DNA from: Acidobacteriota bacterium
Lineage (GTDB): Bacteria; Acidobacteriota; Terriglobia; Terriglobales; Acidobacteriaceae
Reading direction: 5' to 3'
DNA length: 64,000 nucleotides
Assembly: GCA_021781795.1 (NCBI GenBank)
Contig: JAJXWA010000006.1
Span: forward strand, 1 to 64,000
In this document: positions 37,052 through 44,951 of the stretch, one piece after another
How the letters are laid out: each line of letters opens with the position of its first letter
How positions within the stretch are numbered: the stretch's first letter is position 1
Notes under the pieces: generated by a model
Database searches by the model: none
Seen by the model: the letters and a program-made list of their open reading frames with translations, nothing else
Told to the model about the DNA's origin: nothing
Translations under genes and position numbers: made by a program

Positions 37052-37585
37052 ATGCAGGATGACGAAAGCAGCGTCCTTCAACGGTTTCGAGCGGGCGAAA
37101 TGGAAGCCTTTGAGGGGCTTTTTCGCAGCCATCAGCAGGCGGTCTATGGGTGGCTGCTTCGGATCGTGCGGAATCCGACACAGGCTGAGGACCTGACGGT
37201 GGAGACGTTCTGGAAGATCTATCGCGCCCGTGCTCGCTTTGATCCGGTACGCGGTTTTGAGGCGTGGGCGCGGATGATCGCCACGCGCACCGCTGTGGAC
37301 TGGCTACGCACACAGCGGCCCGAGGAAGAGCTGCCCGTGAATCTACCTGCGGTATCGACGGGTGACCCCGGCATAGCCGATGAAATTCGAAGGAAGACCG
37401 CGAAGGCACTGGCGCGTCTGCCTTCAGCGCTGCGCGTGGCGGCGATGCTCGCAGTCGTGGAAGAGATGCCGCACAGACAGGTTGCGGACGAACTGGGCAT
37501 TTCAACCGGAGCAGTCAAGGTGCGGGTGTTTCGCGCGCTGCGCATCCTGCGACGAGAGTTGGAACGAGAGGGAATCAAGCCATGA
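37052..37585 (+). CDS. ECF-type RNA polymerase sigma factor
   Basis: This 177-residue sigma factor is read from the ATG at 37052, after AGGAAGGGAGAAGGG. Region 2 is visible at about 12-80 (FEGLFRSHQQAVYGWLLRIVRNPTQAEDLTVETFWKIYR, in part NPTQAEDLTVETFW). Region 4 is at about 115-170, with LPSALRVAAMLAVVEEMPHRQVADELGISTGAVKVRVFRAL (helix-turn-helix GISTGAVKVRVFRA). No sigma-3 region is present, as expected for ECF factors. It overlaps by four bases (ATGA) with a tiny membrane protein that could be its anti-sigma partner. The target promoters are unknown. Confidence 0.92.
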   Translation: MQDDESSVLQRFRAGEMEAFEGLFRSHQQAVYGWLLRIVRNPTQAEDLTVETFWKIYRARARFDPVRGFEAWARMIATRTAVDWLRTQRPEEELPVNLPAVSTGDPGIADEIRRKTAKALARLPSALRVAAMLAVVEEMPHRQVADELGISTGAVKVRVFRALRILRRELEREGIKP

Positions 37586-37815
37586 AAGAAGACCAGAACG
37601 ACAGTGTGCGACGATTGCTGCGCGAGGCCGTTGCACCGGTAGGTGACGGGGAGCCACGGCGAGACCTTTGGCCGAAGATGCAGGCGCGATTGCGATCATC
37701 CGAGATCCAAGAGAGAACTGCGGTTCCGTGGTACGACTGGGCGCTGGCGGCTGCCGTCGCGGCGGTTGCTCTCTTTGTGCCGGTCTCCATTCCTGTGCTT
37801 CTCTATTACCTCTAA
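37582..37815 (+). CDS. Small single-span membrane protein, possible anti-sigma partner
   Basis: This 77-residue protein is translationally coupled to the ECF sigma gene through an ATGA overlap. A charged cytoplasmic N-terminus (about 1-48; RRLLREAVAPVGDGEPRRDLWPKMQARLR) is followed by one membrane helix (WALAAAVAAVALFVPVSIPVLLYYL) at the C-terminus. No zinc-binding HxxxCxxC anti-sigma motif is present. Position suggests it restrains or anchors the sigma factor, but this is inference only. Confidence 0.75.
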   Translation: MKEDQNDSVRRLLREAVAPVGDGEPRRDLWPKMQARLRSSEIQERTAVPWYDWALAAAVAAVALFVPVSIPVLLYYL

Positions 37816-37854
37816 CGAGTTGGGGCATGATGCCCTGGGGAAAGTGAGATCGTG

Positions 37855-38301
37855 ATGAAGACTCATGCGTATCTGCGAGCGTTTCTGGCGGGGACGTTTG
37901 TTCCCACGCTGTTGCTCCCGCTGGTGCTGGCGGTATTCGTGGTGGTGCGGCTGGTGCTGCGCGTGCCCGTTCCCATTGAGCGGGGGATGATCTTTCCGAT
38001 GGCGCTGGCGCCGCTGGCGTGGGCGCTGTGGAACATGCTGTGGGTGGCATCGCATGCGCGGACGCACCTGGCGATCGGGCTGCACGGGGGCCTGTTGCCT
38101 CTGCTGCTGATGCCGGCTGGAGCGGCGCTCGCCACATGCCTTGGAGTCCTGCACCTTGGGGAGTATGGAGCGACGTGGTTCCATGCGTGCACCGTGCCCT
38201 ATGCGCTGATTGCGCCGGTCTTCCTGTGCGTGCTGGCTGGCTACTACCTGTTGTGGAAGTACGCGGTCGGCTTCCTCAATCGCGAGCTTGAGATCGAGTA
38301 G
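37855..38301 (+). CDS. Predicted four-helix integral membrane protein of unknown function
   Basis: This 148-residue hydrophobic protein has helices at about 10-32 (FLAGTFVPTLLLPLVLAVFVVV), 44-62, 72-98 (THLAIGLHGGLLPLLLMPAGAALA) and 112-138 (PYALIAPVFLCVLAGYYLLW). The ATG at 37855 is chosen; an overlapping GTG at 37852 is equally possible, with GGGGAAAGTGAG upstream. It is 39 bases behind the small membrane protein and probably shares the sigma-factor operon. No family is recognised. Confidence 0.75.
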   Translation: MKTHAYLRAFLAGTFVPTLLLPLVLAVFVVVRLVLRVPVPIERGMIFPMALAPLAWALWNMLWVASHARTHLAIGLHGGLLPLLLMPAGAALATCLGVLHLGEYGATWFHACTVPYALIAPVFLCVLAGYYLLWKYAVGFLNRELEIE

Positions 38302-38309
38302 CGAGCGAA

Positions 38310-39515
38310 TCACGCGCCGGGGTTGAAGAAGTCGCCGAGGCCGGCGCGCTCGGCATGGGCGGCCATCGCCGACTGGATTTGCAGCGCGAGCGCCAATGCT
38401 TCCCTGCCCTGCCGGGCCGTCACGGAGGGCTCGCGGCGCGTGCGCACGGCGTCGAGGAAGGATTCAATCTCAAGCCGGAGCGGTTCGCCGGGCGTGATTT
38501 CCGGCTTGACGAAGCGAAGCCCCGGCGCGGGACCGGCGGGCGGCTCGGCGAAACTCTGCGCAATCTCACGCAGTTTTGCGGGGTCCATCTGCGCCGCGAG
38601 AAGCTGTGCAAGCGTGGCGGCGGGAATCTGCCCCGAGGCGAGCAACTGCTGCAGGACGGCGGGATTGAGCGTGCCGGTGGAGAGGAACTCGGCAGCTGCG
38701 GCGGCGAGCTGCGGCGAGGCCGATGCGCCGGCGAGATCGTCAATGCGAATCACGAGCACGTCGCGGCGAGCGTAATCGATGGAGACGTACTGGCGCGGTT
38801 CAAAGAAGCGCAGCTTGCGCACGCGCTCCGTGGAGACCCGCGAGGCGGTAAAGTTGGCGACGCAGCCGGACTCGAACTCGACGCGGACGTTGGCGATGTC
38901 CACCTTGGGCGAGAGGATGGGCAGGCCAACGGCGCGGACCTCGCGGACGGGCGAGTGGGCAAACGTGAGCACAATGTCGAGATCGTGGATCATCAGGTCG
39001 AGGACCACATCGACATCGAGCGCGCGCGGCGTGAAGACGGAGAGGCGATGCGCCTCAAAGAACATGGGGCGGCGCAGCCGGGGCTGCACGGCGAGTACGG
39101 CAGGATTGAAGCGTTCAAGATGGCCGGGCTGCAGAATGCGCTGATGCTTTGCGGCCAGCGCGAGCAGCGCGTCCGCTTCGGCAAGCGTGGCGGCGATGGG
39201 CTTTTCGACGAGAACGTCGAGGCCGGCCTCGAGCAGCTGCGCGGCAACGGCGTGGTGATGCACCGTGGGCACGGCGACCGTTGCGGCGTTGAGCCCCAGG
39301 TCGGCGCCCAGGAGCGCATCGACTGTGGCGAAGACAGGGATGCCGTAGTGCTTTGCTGTCTCTTCGGCACGCGCGGAATCGGGCTCAACTGCGGCGGCGA
39401 GGGTGACGCCGAGGCTTGCCGTCTCCAGCTCGCGATAGACGCGGAGGTGGTTGCGGCCAAAGGCTCCCGCCCCGGCGACAGCAACCCGCACCGCCGCCTG
39501 ACCGGCTGCGCTCAA
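38310..39515 (-). CDS. Gfo/Idh/MocA family NAD(P)-dependent oxidoreductase
   Basis: This 401-residue oxidoreductase has an N-terminal Rossmann domain (VRVAVAGAGAFGRNHLRVYREL), the EKPIAATLAEAD catalytic Lys motif, and a C-terminal alpha/beta domain with DLMIHDLDIVLTF. Residues about 265-345 are an Ala/Gln/Pro-rich insertion (LAQLLAAQMDPAKL region) not usual in compact family members. The start is a TTG whose TGA overlap couples it to the 72-residue gene upstream. The nucleotide-sugar dehydrogenase relatives often sit near lipid A or glycan genes, but no such genes are present here. The substrate is unknown. Confidence 0.88.
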   Translation of the reverse strand: MSAAGQAAVRVAVAGAGAFGRNHLRVYRELETASLGVTLAAAVEPDSARAEETAKHYGIPVFATVDALLGADLGLNAATVAVPTVHHHAVAAQLLEAGLDVLVEKPIAATLAEADALLALAAKHQRILQPGHLERFNPAVLAVQPRLRRPMFFEAHRLSVFTPRALDVDVVLDLMIHDLDIVLTFAHSPVREVRAVGLPILSPKVDIANVRVEFESGCVANFTASRVSTERVRKLRFFEPRQYVSIDYARRDVLVIRIDDLAGASASPQLAAAAAEFLSTGTLNPAVLQQLLASGQIPAATLAQLLAAQMDPAKLREIAQSFAEPPAGPAPGLRFVKPEITPGEPLRLEIESFLDAVRTRREPSVTARQGREALALALQIQSAMAAHAERAGLGDFFNPGA

Positions 39516-39730
39516 ACCCCTTTGCCTTCCACGGCCTTGAGGCAGCGGCCGTAGAGCTCGAGCAGCTGGCCCACGTGCTCCTCCGGCTTGGGGGCAGCGG
39601 AGCCGCTGAAGCCAGTAGACGGAATGGCGGCGCGGCCTACGCCGGTGGTGCCGGCGATGAACTTGAGGAGGTCGAGGGCGATGTCTTCATTCCGGCGAGC
39701 GCCGAGGCTCGCAACGTTCGTTGCATCCAT
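39512..39730 (-). CDS. Small conserved-looking protein upstream of Gfo/Idh gene
   Basis: This 72-residue cytoplasmic protein (MDATNVASLGARRNEDIALD...) has no recognised domain. It begins with an amphipathic helix (NEDIALDLLKFIAGTTGVG), then a flexible STGFSGSAAPKPEEH segment and a second helix (VGQLLELYGRCLKAVEG). It overlaps the Gfo/Idh TTG start by four bases, so the two are almost certainly co-translated. The function is unknown; it may be a small partner of the oxidoreductase. Confidence 0.7.
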   Translation of the reverse strand: MDATNVASLGARRNEDIALDLLKFIAGTTGVGRAAIPSTGFSGSAAPKPEEHVGQLLELYGRCLKAVEGKGV

Positions 39731-39858
39731 GCTGAAAGCTTCTCCGAAATGGATGCTACCAGAAAGGCCGAGCGGGGCGTTCCACGCACGGAGACCCGAC
39801 CGGCTCGAGCTGCGTTGCTGCGCCTCGCAGCCCGAACCAGCCTCGCGCTCGTTTCGCT

Positions 39859-40137
39859 TTACAGCTTGATGCCCATGCTGGAAAGGAATTCCTTCACCTG
39901 CGGCCAGACTGCCTTGATGTCGGTGGCCGTCTGCACGTCGAGGACGATATTGAGGGGATTCGACGCAGCCCCGGCCAGATCGACCAGCGGCTTTTCGACG
40001 GCGCCGAGCAGCGCCGCCAGCGCGGCCACCACAGCCGGGGCCGCGTGCAGCGCCTTGTTTGCGCCCGTGAGCCACTTGAGCGCGTCTTCCGCGCCAATCT
40101 CAATTCCCTTTTCAATGCTGACCAATACGTTTGCCAT
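39859..40137 (-). CDS. Small helical protein of unknown function
   Basis: This 92-residue protein starts at the ATG at 40137 with AAGGA upstream. It is mostly helical, with IEKGIEIGAEDALKWLTGANKAL, a hydrophobic AAPAVVAALAALLGAVEKPLVDLAGAAS core, and a TATDIKAVWPQVKEFLSSMG tail. The middle stretch could cross or lie on a membrane, or pack as a helical hairpin. It resembles short phage-like or pore-like proteins in length and pattern only. No family was recognised. It stands alone with a 383-base gap upstream. Confidence 0.65.
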   Translation of the reverse strand: MANVLVSIEKGIEIGAEDALKWLTGANKALHAAPAVVAALAALLGAVEKPLVDLAGAASNPLNIVLDVQTATDIKAVWPQVKEFLSSMGIKL

Positions 40138-40520
40138 CGCGATGTGTCCTTTTCTTATCCGGCAGAGCCGTAGCGTGCGTCTCCGGAACTGAAAGTGTGC
40201 GGCTTGCAGGGAGGAGGAGACCGGTCCGTGGCCCATGCAAGCCGCCGAGCAGACGCACGGCTGCTCCCGCGCCCCGGAACCCTTCGCACGGAAGGGCGAA
40301 CACCTTCGCCGGGCACGGCATTGCAGCTCGGTTGTCTGACTACTCTTTCAGGATAGGGAAATCGGAGAATTAATCTGCAAAATGTGCCTGCCCGCAAATT
40401 ACTCAAAACAGAAGCCTTCTAAAAAAATCTTTACCGGGAGGGGCTTGACAGGTTTGAGTGCGTGGTTTGCAGAGGCGGTTCCGGGGCTATCGGTGTCTCG
40501 TCCGAAGCCTGCGCTCCCAG
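40138..40520. other. Gene-free gap
   Basis: No gene could be supported here. A TTGACA hexamer lies at 40445-40450 on the plus strand, but no convincing -10 box or gene follows it. A run of A (about 40421-40428) precedes it. The left part presumably carries the promoter of the small helical protein on the minus strand. Confidence 0.4.
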
Positions 40521-41306
40521 CTACTCCGAATCCTTCCTCCGGTCGACGACCTGATACTCGGCGGGCACGGCAAAGAAGGACGGCTCGGGCTCCGATGTGG
40601 TGATTTCTGTGACGGTGAAGACCTGCCTTCCCGTCTCCGGCGTATCGGGGATGGAACGCAGACTGATGCCGAGCTGCTCCGAGTACCGGAACTCCCGGAC
40701 GACGACCATTTGCTTGTCGTTGCCCATCACGCCGGGGTTGACGGTTGTGGTTTCGCGATACCCGTGCGCTCCCATTCCCACGATGGTCTGAATTCCAAGA
40801 TCGTCAGTCTGCCGGTAGCCTAGGTTGTTGGGCAGCGGGCCTGAGGCGGTAATGGCCGCGCCGTACTTGTCCGCGGTCTTGAGGCTGTAGGGGAAGAGGT
40901 CGCAGGCCTTGGTCGCGGTGTGGCAGTTGTACCAGATCTGCTGCTCGGGGTCGCTGATCTGAAACCGGTCCATGATCGACTTGACGCTGCCGCCCTTTGG
41001 CACCAGAATCCAGTGCTCCTGATAGATGCGTCCGCGTGAGTCGCGCACGATTCTGCGCTCATTCACGAGGGTCAGCGTACCCTGATTGGCAAGCGGGCGC
41101 ACCCACTCGGTGGCGAGCGTAAGGTCAAACGGGGCGCGGGCAATCGGGGGAATGAAGAGACTGTCGATGAAGAGGCTTCCGCCTCCGCCGTCCTGGGTGC
41201 GGATGGTGGCCTGCCCAGCCGAGGGTGCAGGAGGAGTTTGAGCGGTGAGCAGGCATGCGCTGAGCGCAGCCGCCGCGGAGGGAAGCAGCCACTTCCAGAG
41301 AGGCAT
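40521..41306 (-). CDS. Secreted protein of unknown function
   Basis: This 261-residue protein has a clear signal peptide (WKWLLPSAAAALSACLLTAQ). The mature part is rich in beta-strand-like sequence: FDLTLATEWVRPLANQGTLTLVNERRIVRDSRGRIYQEHW (core NERRIVRDSRGRIYQEHW), a Cys pair in NCHTATKACDLFPYS that may form a disulfide, and a C-terminal VFTVTEITTSEPEPSFFAVP. Proteins of this pattern are frequent in Acidobacteria without known role. It is followed at 41423 by a retropepsin-like gene on the same strand, 116 bases further upstream. Confidence 0.75.
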   Translation of the reverse strand: MPLWKWLLPSAAAALSACLLTAQTPPAPSAGQATIRTQDGGGGSLFIDSLFIPPIARAPFDLTLATEWVRPLANQGTLTLVNERRIVRDSRGRIYQEHWILVPKGGSVKSIMDRFQISDPEQQIWYNCHTATKACDLFPYSLKTADKYGAAITASGPLPNNLGYRQTDDLGIQTIVGMGAHGYRETTTVNPGVMGNDKQMVVVREFRYSEQLGISLRSIPDTPETGRQVFTVTEITTSEPEPSFFAVPAEYQVVDRRKDSE

Positions 41307-41422
41307 CAGGACCTCCAGTGTGCCGAAGGGTACCGCGGCGGAAGATGCGGAGTCCAGTCAGAATGCGGAGGGTCGCACTGCATGTGCGGCGCGCGTGGGC
41401 GCAAGGATGGTTCTGCGACGCA

Positions 41423-42376
41423 TTAGCCCACCGGCACCAGTGACGGGCGCGACGGGCCGGGTGGTGGTGTGTTGAGCAGCCGCAGCAGAGTAGGCAGGGC
41501 GCTGAGGTGAAACTGGTGTTCGCGCGCATCGAATCGGACGAGCAGGTGCACCTGGTCAAACGTGATGGTGAAGTTCTGCATCGGGCAGGCGCCGAAGTTG
41601 GCCAGCGGAAAGACGGGATTAATCTCCACAAACGGATGGACAAAGGTGTAGCGGCCTGCGCTCACATCGGCTCCGAGCACGCCGGCTTTGATTTGAAAGC
41701 GCGTTGCGACCGATTCGCTGTTGGCGAACAGCTCAGGGTTCACGTCGAAGTGGAGGCGCGCTGCGATGGGCTGCGGCAGGCTGAGGCCGATGCCGCCTGA
41801 ATCCAACTGCGCATCGACTTGCACGCCATCGAGGTGCAGGGTAAAGACCGGAACGCCCTCCTGAATACGGATCGGCAACACGTTGAAGCCACCATCGGGA
41901 ACGAGCGAACCCACCGCGAGCGTCATGCGCTGCGCCGGGTAGTCAAGAGTGAGCAGGTAGCTGCGGAAGAGCGTGAACCCGAGCAGTCCCTGGCAGTCGG
42001 CGTCTTCGCGCGGCAGGGCGTGAAGCACGGCGCTGACGCCGGTGAAGGTGACATCGGCCACGGAGATCGCCTGCACCAGAACAATCGGGCTGCGTTCCGA
42101 GCCGACGCCGGTGGGGTCGGTCAGCCGAGCCTCGCCGATGGTGGGGAGACTGAGTTCGCCGGCCAGCTCCGGAGTGACAATCGCCTGCGCACCGGTGCCG
42201 GTGTCCACGACGAAGCGGAAGGGGCCTTTGCCGTTGACGAAGATGGAGACGTAGGGCTTGCCATGAACGATTTCCAGAGGCACAGTATGGCCCTGCGTCC
42301 ATGCGGAAGCGCTGATGCCGACGAGCAGCGCGACGGTTGCGCCGCAGAGAACCGGAAACCGAATCGCGGAAGGCAT
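41423..42376 (-). CDS. Secreted two-lobed retropepsin-like aspartyl protease
   Basis: This protein of 317 residues starts from the ATG at 42376, with AAAGGAGGGCG upstream. After the signal peptide (CGATVALLVGISASAWTQG) it carries two aspartyl-protease half motifs: FVVDTGTGAQAIV (Asp58-Thr-Gly) and AQLDSGGIGLSLP (Asp192-Ser-Gly). Each is preceded by a strand such as YVSIFVNGKGPFRF and PVFTLHLDGVQVD. Most bacterial retropepsin-like proteins have one lobe and dimerise; having both in one chain would allow an intramolecular pair. A periplasmic protease or peptide-binding role is probable but unproven. Confidence 0.85.
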   Translation of the reverse strand: MPSAIRFPVLCGATVALLVGISASAWTQGHTVPLEIVHGKPYVSIFVNGKGPFRFVVDTGTGAQAIVTPELAGELSLPTIGEARLTDPTGVGSERSPIVLVQAISVADVTFTGVSAVLHALPREDADCQGLLGFTLFRSYLLTLDYPAQRMTLAVGSLVPDGGFNVLPIRIQEGVPVFTLHLDGVQVDAQLDSGGIGLSLPQPIAARLHFDVNPELFANSESVATRFQIKAGVLGADVSAGRYTFVHPFVEINPVFPLANFGACPMQNFTITFDQVHLLVRFDAREHQFHLSALPTLLRLLNTPPPGPSRPSLVPVG

Positions 42377-42530
42377 TGCGCCCTCCTTTCGCGCGGCGGA
42401 GTGAGCCGTGCGCGTGGGGAAGCATCCAGCTTCTGCGCAATATTGTACGGCGATTTGAGGTGGTCGGTTCCTCGAAAATGCGAAAGGCGAAGCGGGGTCA
42501 CTCGGTGGCCGGGCACTACAATGAACCGGT

Positions 42531-43574
42531 ATGTCCACGCGAGTGCGGTCGCACGCCAAGATCAATCTGGGCCTCGGCATCGGTGCGCCCCGGCCGGATG
42601 GCTTTCATGCGCTGTCCACTGTCTATCAGACGCTGGAAGTTCATGATGTGGTGATGGTTACGGCGCGGCGAGCCGATGCGACTCGGCTAACCCTGACGAG
42701 CAACGACGGGCGCGTGCCGACGGACCCGCGCAACACGGCCTGGAAGATGGTTTCCCTGGTCCTGGACGAGAGCGGTGTCCAGGCGGATGTTTCGATCCAC
42801 ATCGAGAAGCGGCTGCCCGTGCAGGGCGGGCTGGGTGCGGGCTCGGCGAATGCCGTGGCGGCGCTGGTGGGGCTGGAAGCGGAACTTGGCATGAGCCGGG
42901 ACCGGGCCGGATGGCCGGCGAAACGGCTGGAGCTGGCGGCGCAGGTGGGGTCAGATGTGCCGCTGTTTCTGATTGGCGGGGCGGTACTGGGCATGGATCG
43001 CGGGCAGGAGGTGGTTCCCCTGCCGGACTTTGAGCCGGTGTGGTGCGTGGTGGCAACCCCGGCGGTGGGCGTGTCGACGCCACAGGCCTTTCGGGACTGG
43101 GACGCGCTGTGCGCCTCGGAGGGTTTGACCGGAGAGGCAAGTGCCGATAAACTAAATGAGTTGAGCCGCGCCTATGCTAGCGCCTTTGCGGAAGCAATTC
43201 CGGGAGGCAGGCAGGGAGCAGGCTCCTCCGGTGTCGCTTCCGCGGGAGGCGACCTGGCCGGACGCCAAGAGTCCGCGCTTGTCCGCACCGGGATCACGAG
43301 CTGGATTGCGAACGACTTTGAACGCGTCGTCTTCCGCCAGCATCCTTCCCTAGCCGAGATCAAGCGTCAACTTGCGGCCGATGGCACGCCGGAGGCAGCT
43401 CTGCATGCCTCGCTGTCGGGGTCCGGTTCGGCGCTCTTCGGGTTGTACCTGACCCGCGGAGATGCGGAAGCGGCCCGAGGACGGCTCGCGGAGGCAGGAT
43501 TGGAAAGCCTGCTGACGCGCACCCTGCCGAGGGCGCAGTACTGGAGCGAAATGCTTCTTCCGCAAGCAGGTTGA
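42531..43574 (+). CDS. ispE: 4-diphosphocytidyl-2-C-methyl-D-erythritol kinase
   Basis: This GHMP kinase of the MEP isoprenoid pathway phosphorylates CDP-methylerythritol at the 2-hydroxyl with ATP. Visible motifs are SHAKINLGLGIGAPRPDGFH (substrate site with catalytic Lys), the ATP loop LPVQGGLGAGSANAVAAL, and the C-terminal SLSGSGSALFGLY. At 347 residues it is longer than the usual 285-300, chiefly through an Ala/Gly-rich insertion at about 221-245 (GGRQGAGSSGVASAGGDL). It precedes tRNA-Gln and prs on the same strand. The start is a clear ATG. Confidence 0.95.
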   Translation: MSTRVRSHAKINLGLGIGAPRPDGFHALSTVYQTLEVHDVVMVTARRADATRLTLTSNDGRVPTDPRNTAWKMVSLVLDESGVQADVSIHIEKRLPVQGGLGAGSANAVAALVGLEAELGMSRDRAGWPAKRLELAAQVGSDVPLFLIGGAVLGMDRGQEVVPLPDFEPVWCVVATPAVGVSTPQAFRDWDALCASEGLTGEASADKLNELSRAYASAFAEAIPGGRQGAGSSGVASAGGDLAGRQESALVRTGITSWIANDFERVVFRQHPSLAEIKRQLAADGTPEAALHASLSGSGSALFGLYLTRGDAEAARGRLAEAGLESLLTRTLPRAQYWSEMLLPQAG

Positions 43575-43653
43575 CAGTCCACGGGAACGCGAGAGAGACT
43601 CACGTGCGGCTGTCGGGTGGGCTCTGCCGGCGCAGCGCCGGGAGGCCGTACGA

Positions 43654-43727
43654 TGGGCGATCGTCTAATGGTAGGACAGTGCCCTTTGGAGGCACTTGTC
43701 TAGGTTCGAATCCTAGTCGCCCAGCCA
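43654..43727 (+). tRNA. tRNA-Gln (anticodon TTG)
   Basis: This 74-nt tRNA includes an encoded CCA. The acceptor TGGGCGA pairs with TCGCCCA. The anticodon arm GTGCC-CTTTGGA-GGCAC gives TTG at 34-36, and the T-arm reads TAGGTTCGAATCCTA. A 5' U is usual for bacterial tRNA-Gln. It sits between ispE and prs and may be co-transcribed with them. Confidence 0.96.
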
Positions 43728-43792
43728 GTTTGTTGAGACGGGAGATTTCCCGGAAGGCAGCCAAAGCCAACCAGCTTGGAGGTGCTTTTCAG

Positions 43793-44863
43793 ATGGATGC
43801 AGGAACGGTGACGGTTACATTGGAAGACAAACCGCAGAGCGCGCACGAGGCGCAGAAGGACGCCGCGAAGGCCAAAGAGGCCAAGCCGGCAGCCGAGCGC
43901 AAACGCGCGCGCAGCCTGACGGAGGACAAGCGCTTCAAGCTGTTCTCTGGCACGGCAAACCGCGCCCTGGCGGACGAGATTGCCACACACATCGGCGTGA
44001 AGGTGGGCGAAGCCAAGCTGCAGCGCTTTGCCGATGGCGAGGTGTACTTCCAACTGCTCGAGAATGTGCGCGGCGTGGATGTCTTTGTCGTGCAGCCGAC
44101 CTGCTATCCCGTGGACCAGCATCTGGTGGAGCTGCTGGTAATGATTGACGCGCTGAAGCGCGCCTCGGCGGCGCGGATTACGGTGGTGGTTCCCTACTAC
44201 GGCTATGCGCGCCAGGACCGCAAGGACCGCCCTCGCGTGGCCATCAGCGCCAAGCTCATTGCCGATCTGCTGACGACCGCGGGGGCGAATCGCGCGCTGT
44301 TTGTGGACCTGCACGCGGCGCAGATTCAGGGCTTTTTCAATATTCCGGTGGATCATCTCTTTGCCTCGCCGGTGCTGGTGAGCTACTTCCGCGAGCTGAA
44401 CCTGCCCAACCTGACGGTGGTTTCTCCCGATGCGGGCGGCGTGGAGCGGGCACGGTTTTTTGCGCAGAAGGTGGGCGCGCCGCTGGCGATTGTGGACAAG
44501 CGGCGGACCGACATCAACGTGGCGGAAGTGATGAACGTGGTGGGCGATGTGGAAGGGCAAAACTGCCTCATCATCGACGACATTATCGATACGGCGGGCA
44601 CGCTGGTGAAGACTGTGGACGCGCTCTACGCCAATGGCGCGGCGGCGGTGTATGCCTGCGCCAGTCACGCGGTACTCTCCGGGCCCGCGATTGATCGGAT
44701 CGCCAGCTCGCGGCTGGAGCAGCTGGTGGTGACGAACACCATTCCGCTGCGCGAGGCGGCGCAGAAGCTGCCAAAGATTAAGGTGCTCTCGATTGCCGGT
44801 CTGCTGGGCGCGGCCATCGAGAGCATTCACATGGAGACCAGCGTGAGTACGCTGTTCAGCTAG
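43793..44863 (+). CDS. prs: Ribose-phosphate pyrophosphokinase (PRPP synthase)
   Basis: This 356-residue enzyme makes PRPP from ribose 5-phosphate and ATP. It shows the N-terminal FSGTANRALADEIATHIGVKVG, QLLENVRGVDVFVVQPTC, the flexible-loop motif YYGYARQDRKDRPRVAISAK and the PRPP loop CLIIDDIIDTAGT. About 40 extra N-terminal residues rich in Lys, Ala and Glu precede the catalytic core. The ATG at 43793 has GGAGGT upstream; an open frame running back through the tRNA is not coding. It begins a housekeeping run with L25, pth and ribosomal genes. Confidence 0.95.
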   Translation: MDAGTVTVTLEDKPQSAHEAQKDAAKAKEAKPAAERKRARSLTEDKRFKLFSGTANRALADEIATHIGVKVGEAKLQRFADGEVYFQLLENVRGVDVFVVQPTCYPVDQHLVELLVMIDALKRASAARITVVVPYYGYARQDRKDRPRVAISAKLIADLLTTAGANRALFVDLHAAQIQGFFNIPVDHLFASPVLVSYFRELNLPNLTVVSPDAGGVERARFFAQKVGAPLAIVDKRRTDINVAEVMNVVGDVEGQNCLIIDDIIDTAGTLVKTVDALYANGAAAVYACASHAVLSGPAIDRIASSRLEQLVVTNTIPLREAAQKLPKIKVLSIAGLLGAAIESIHMETSVSTLFS

Positions 44864-44951
44864 CAACGAACCCCGGCGGGCCTGGATGGCCGCCGCGAAC
44901 AAAGGGAGCGGCCCTCTGGTCCGTGCCCGACGAACAGAAACGAGAGACAGA

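Noticed and set aside
40445-40450. TTGACA as a -35 promoter box in the 40138-40520 gap.
   Set aside because: No matching -10 element at proper spacing and no plus-strand gene follows.
43627-43641. CCGGCGC-A-GCGCCGG inverted repeat between ispE and tRNA-Gln as a terminator.
   Set aside because: A one-base loop cannot form a normal hairpin end and no U tract follows; it is probably chance in GC-rich DNA.
43571-43792. N-terminal extension of PRPP synthase through the tRNA-Gln gene.
   Set aside because: The tRNA occupies this stretch; the ATG at 43793 with GGAGGT fits the family better.
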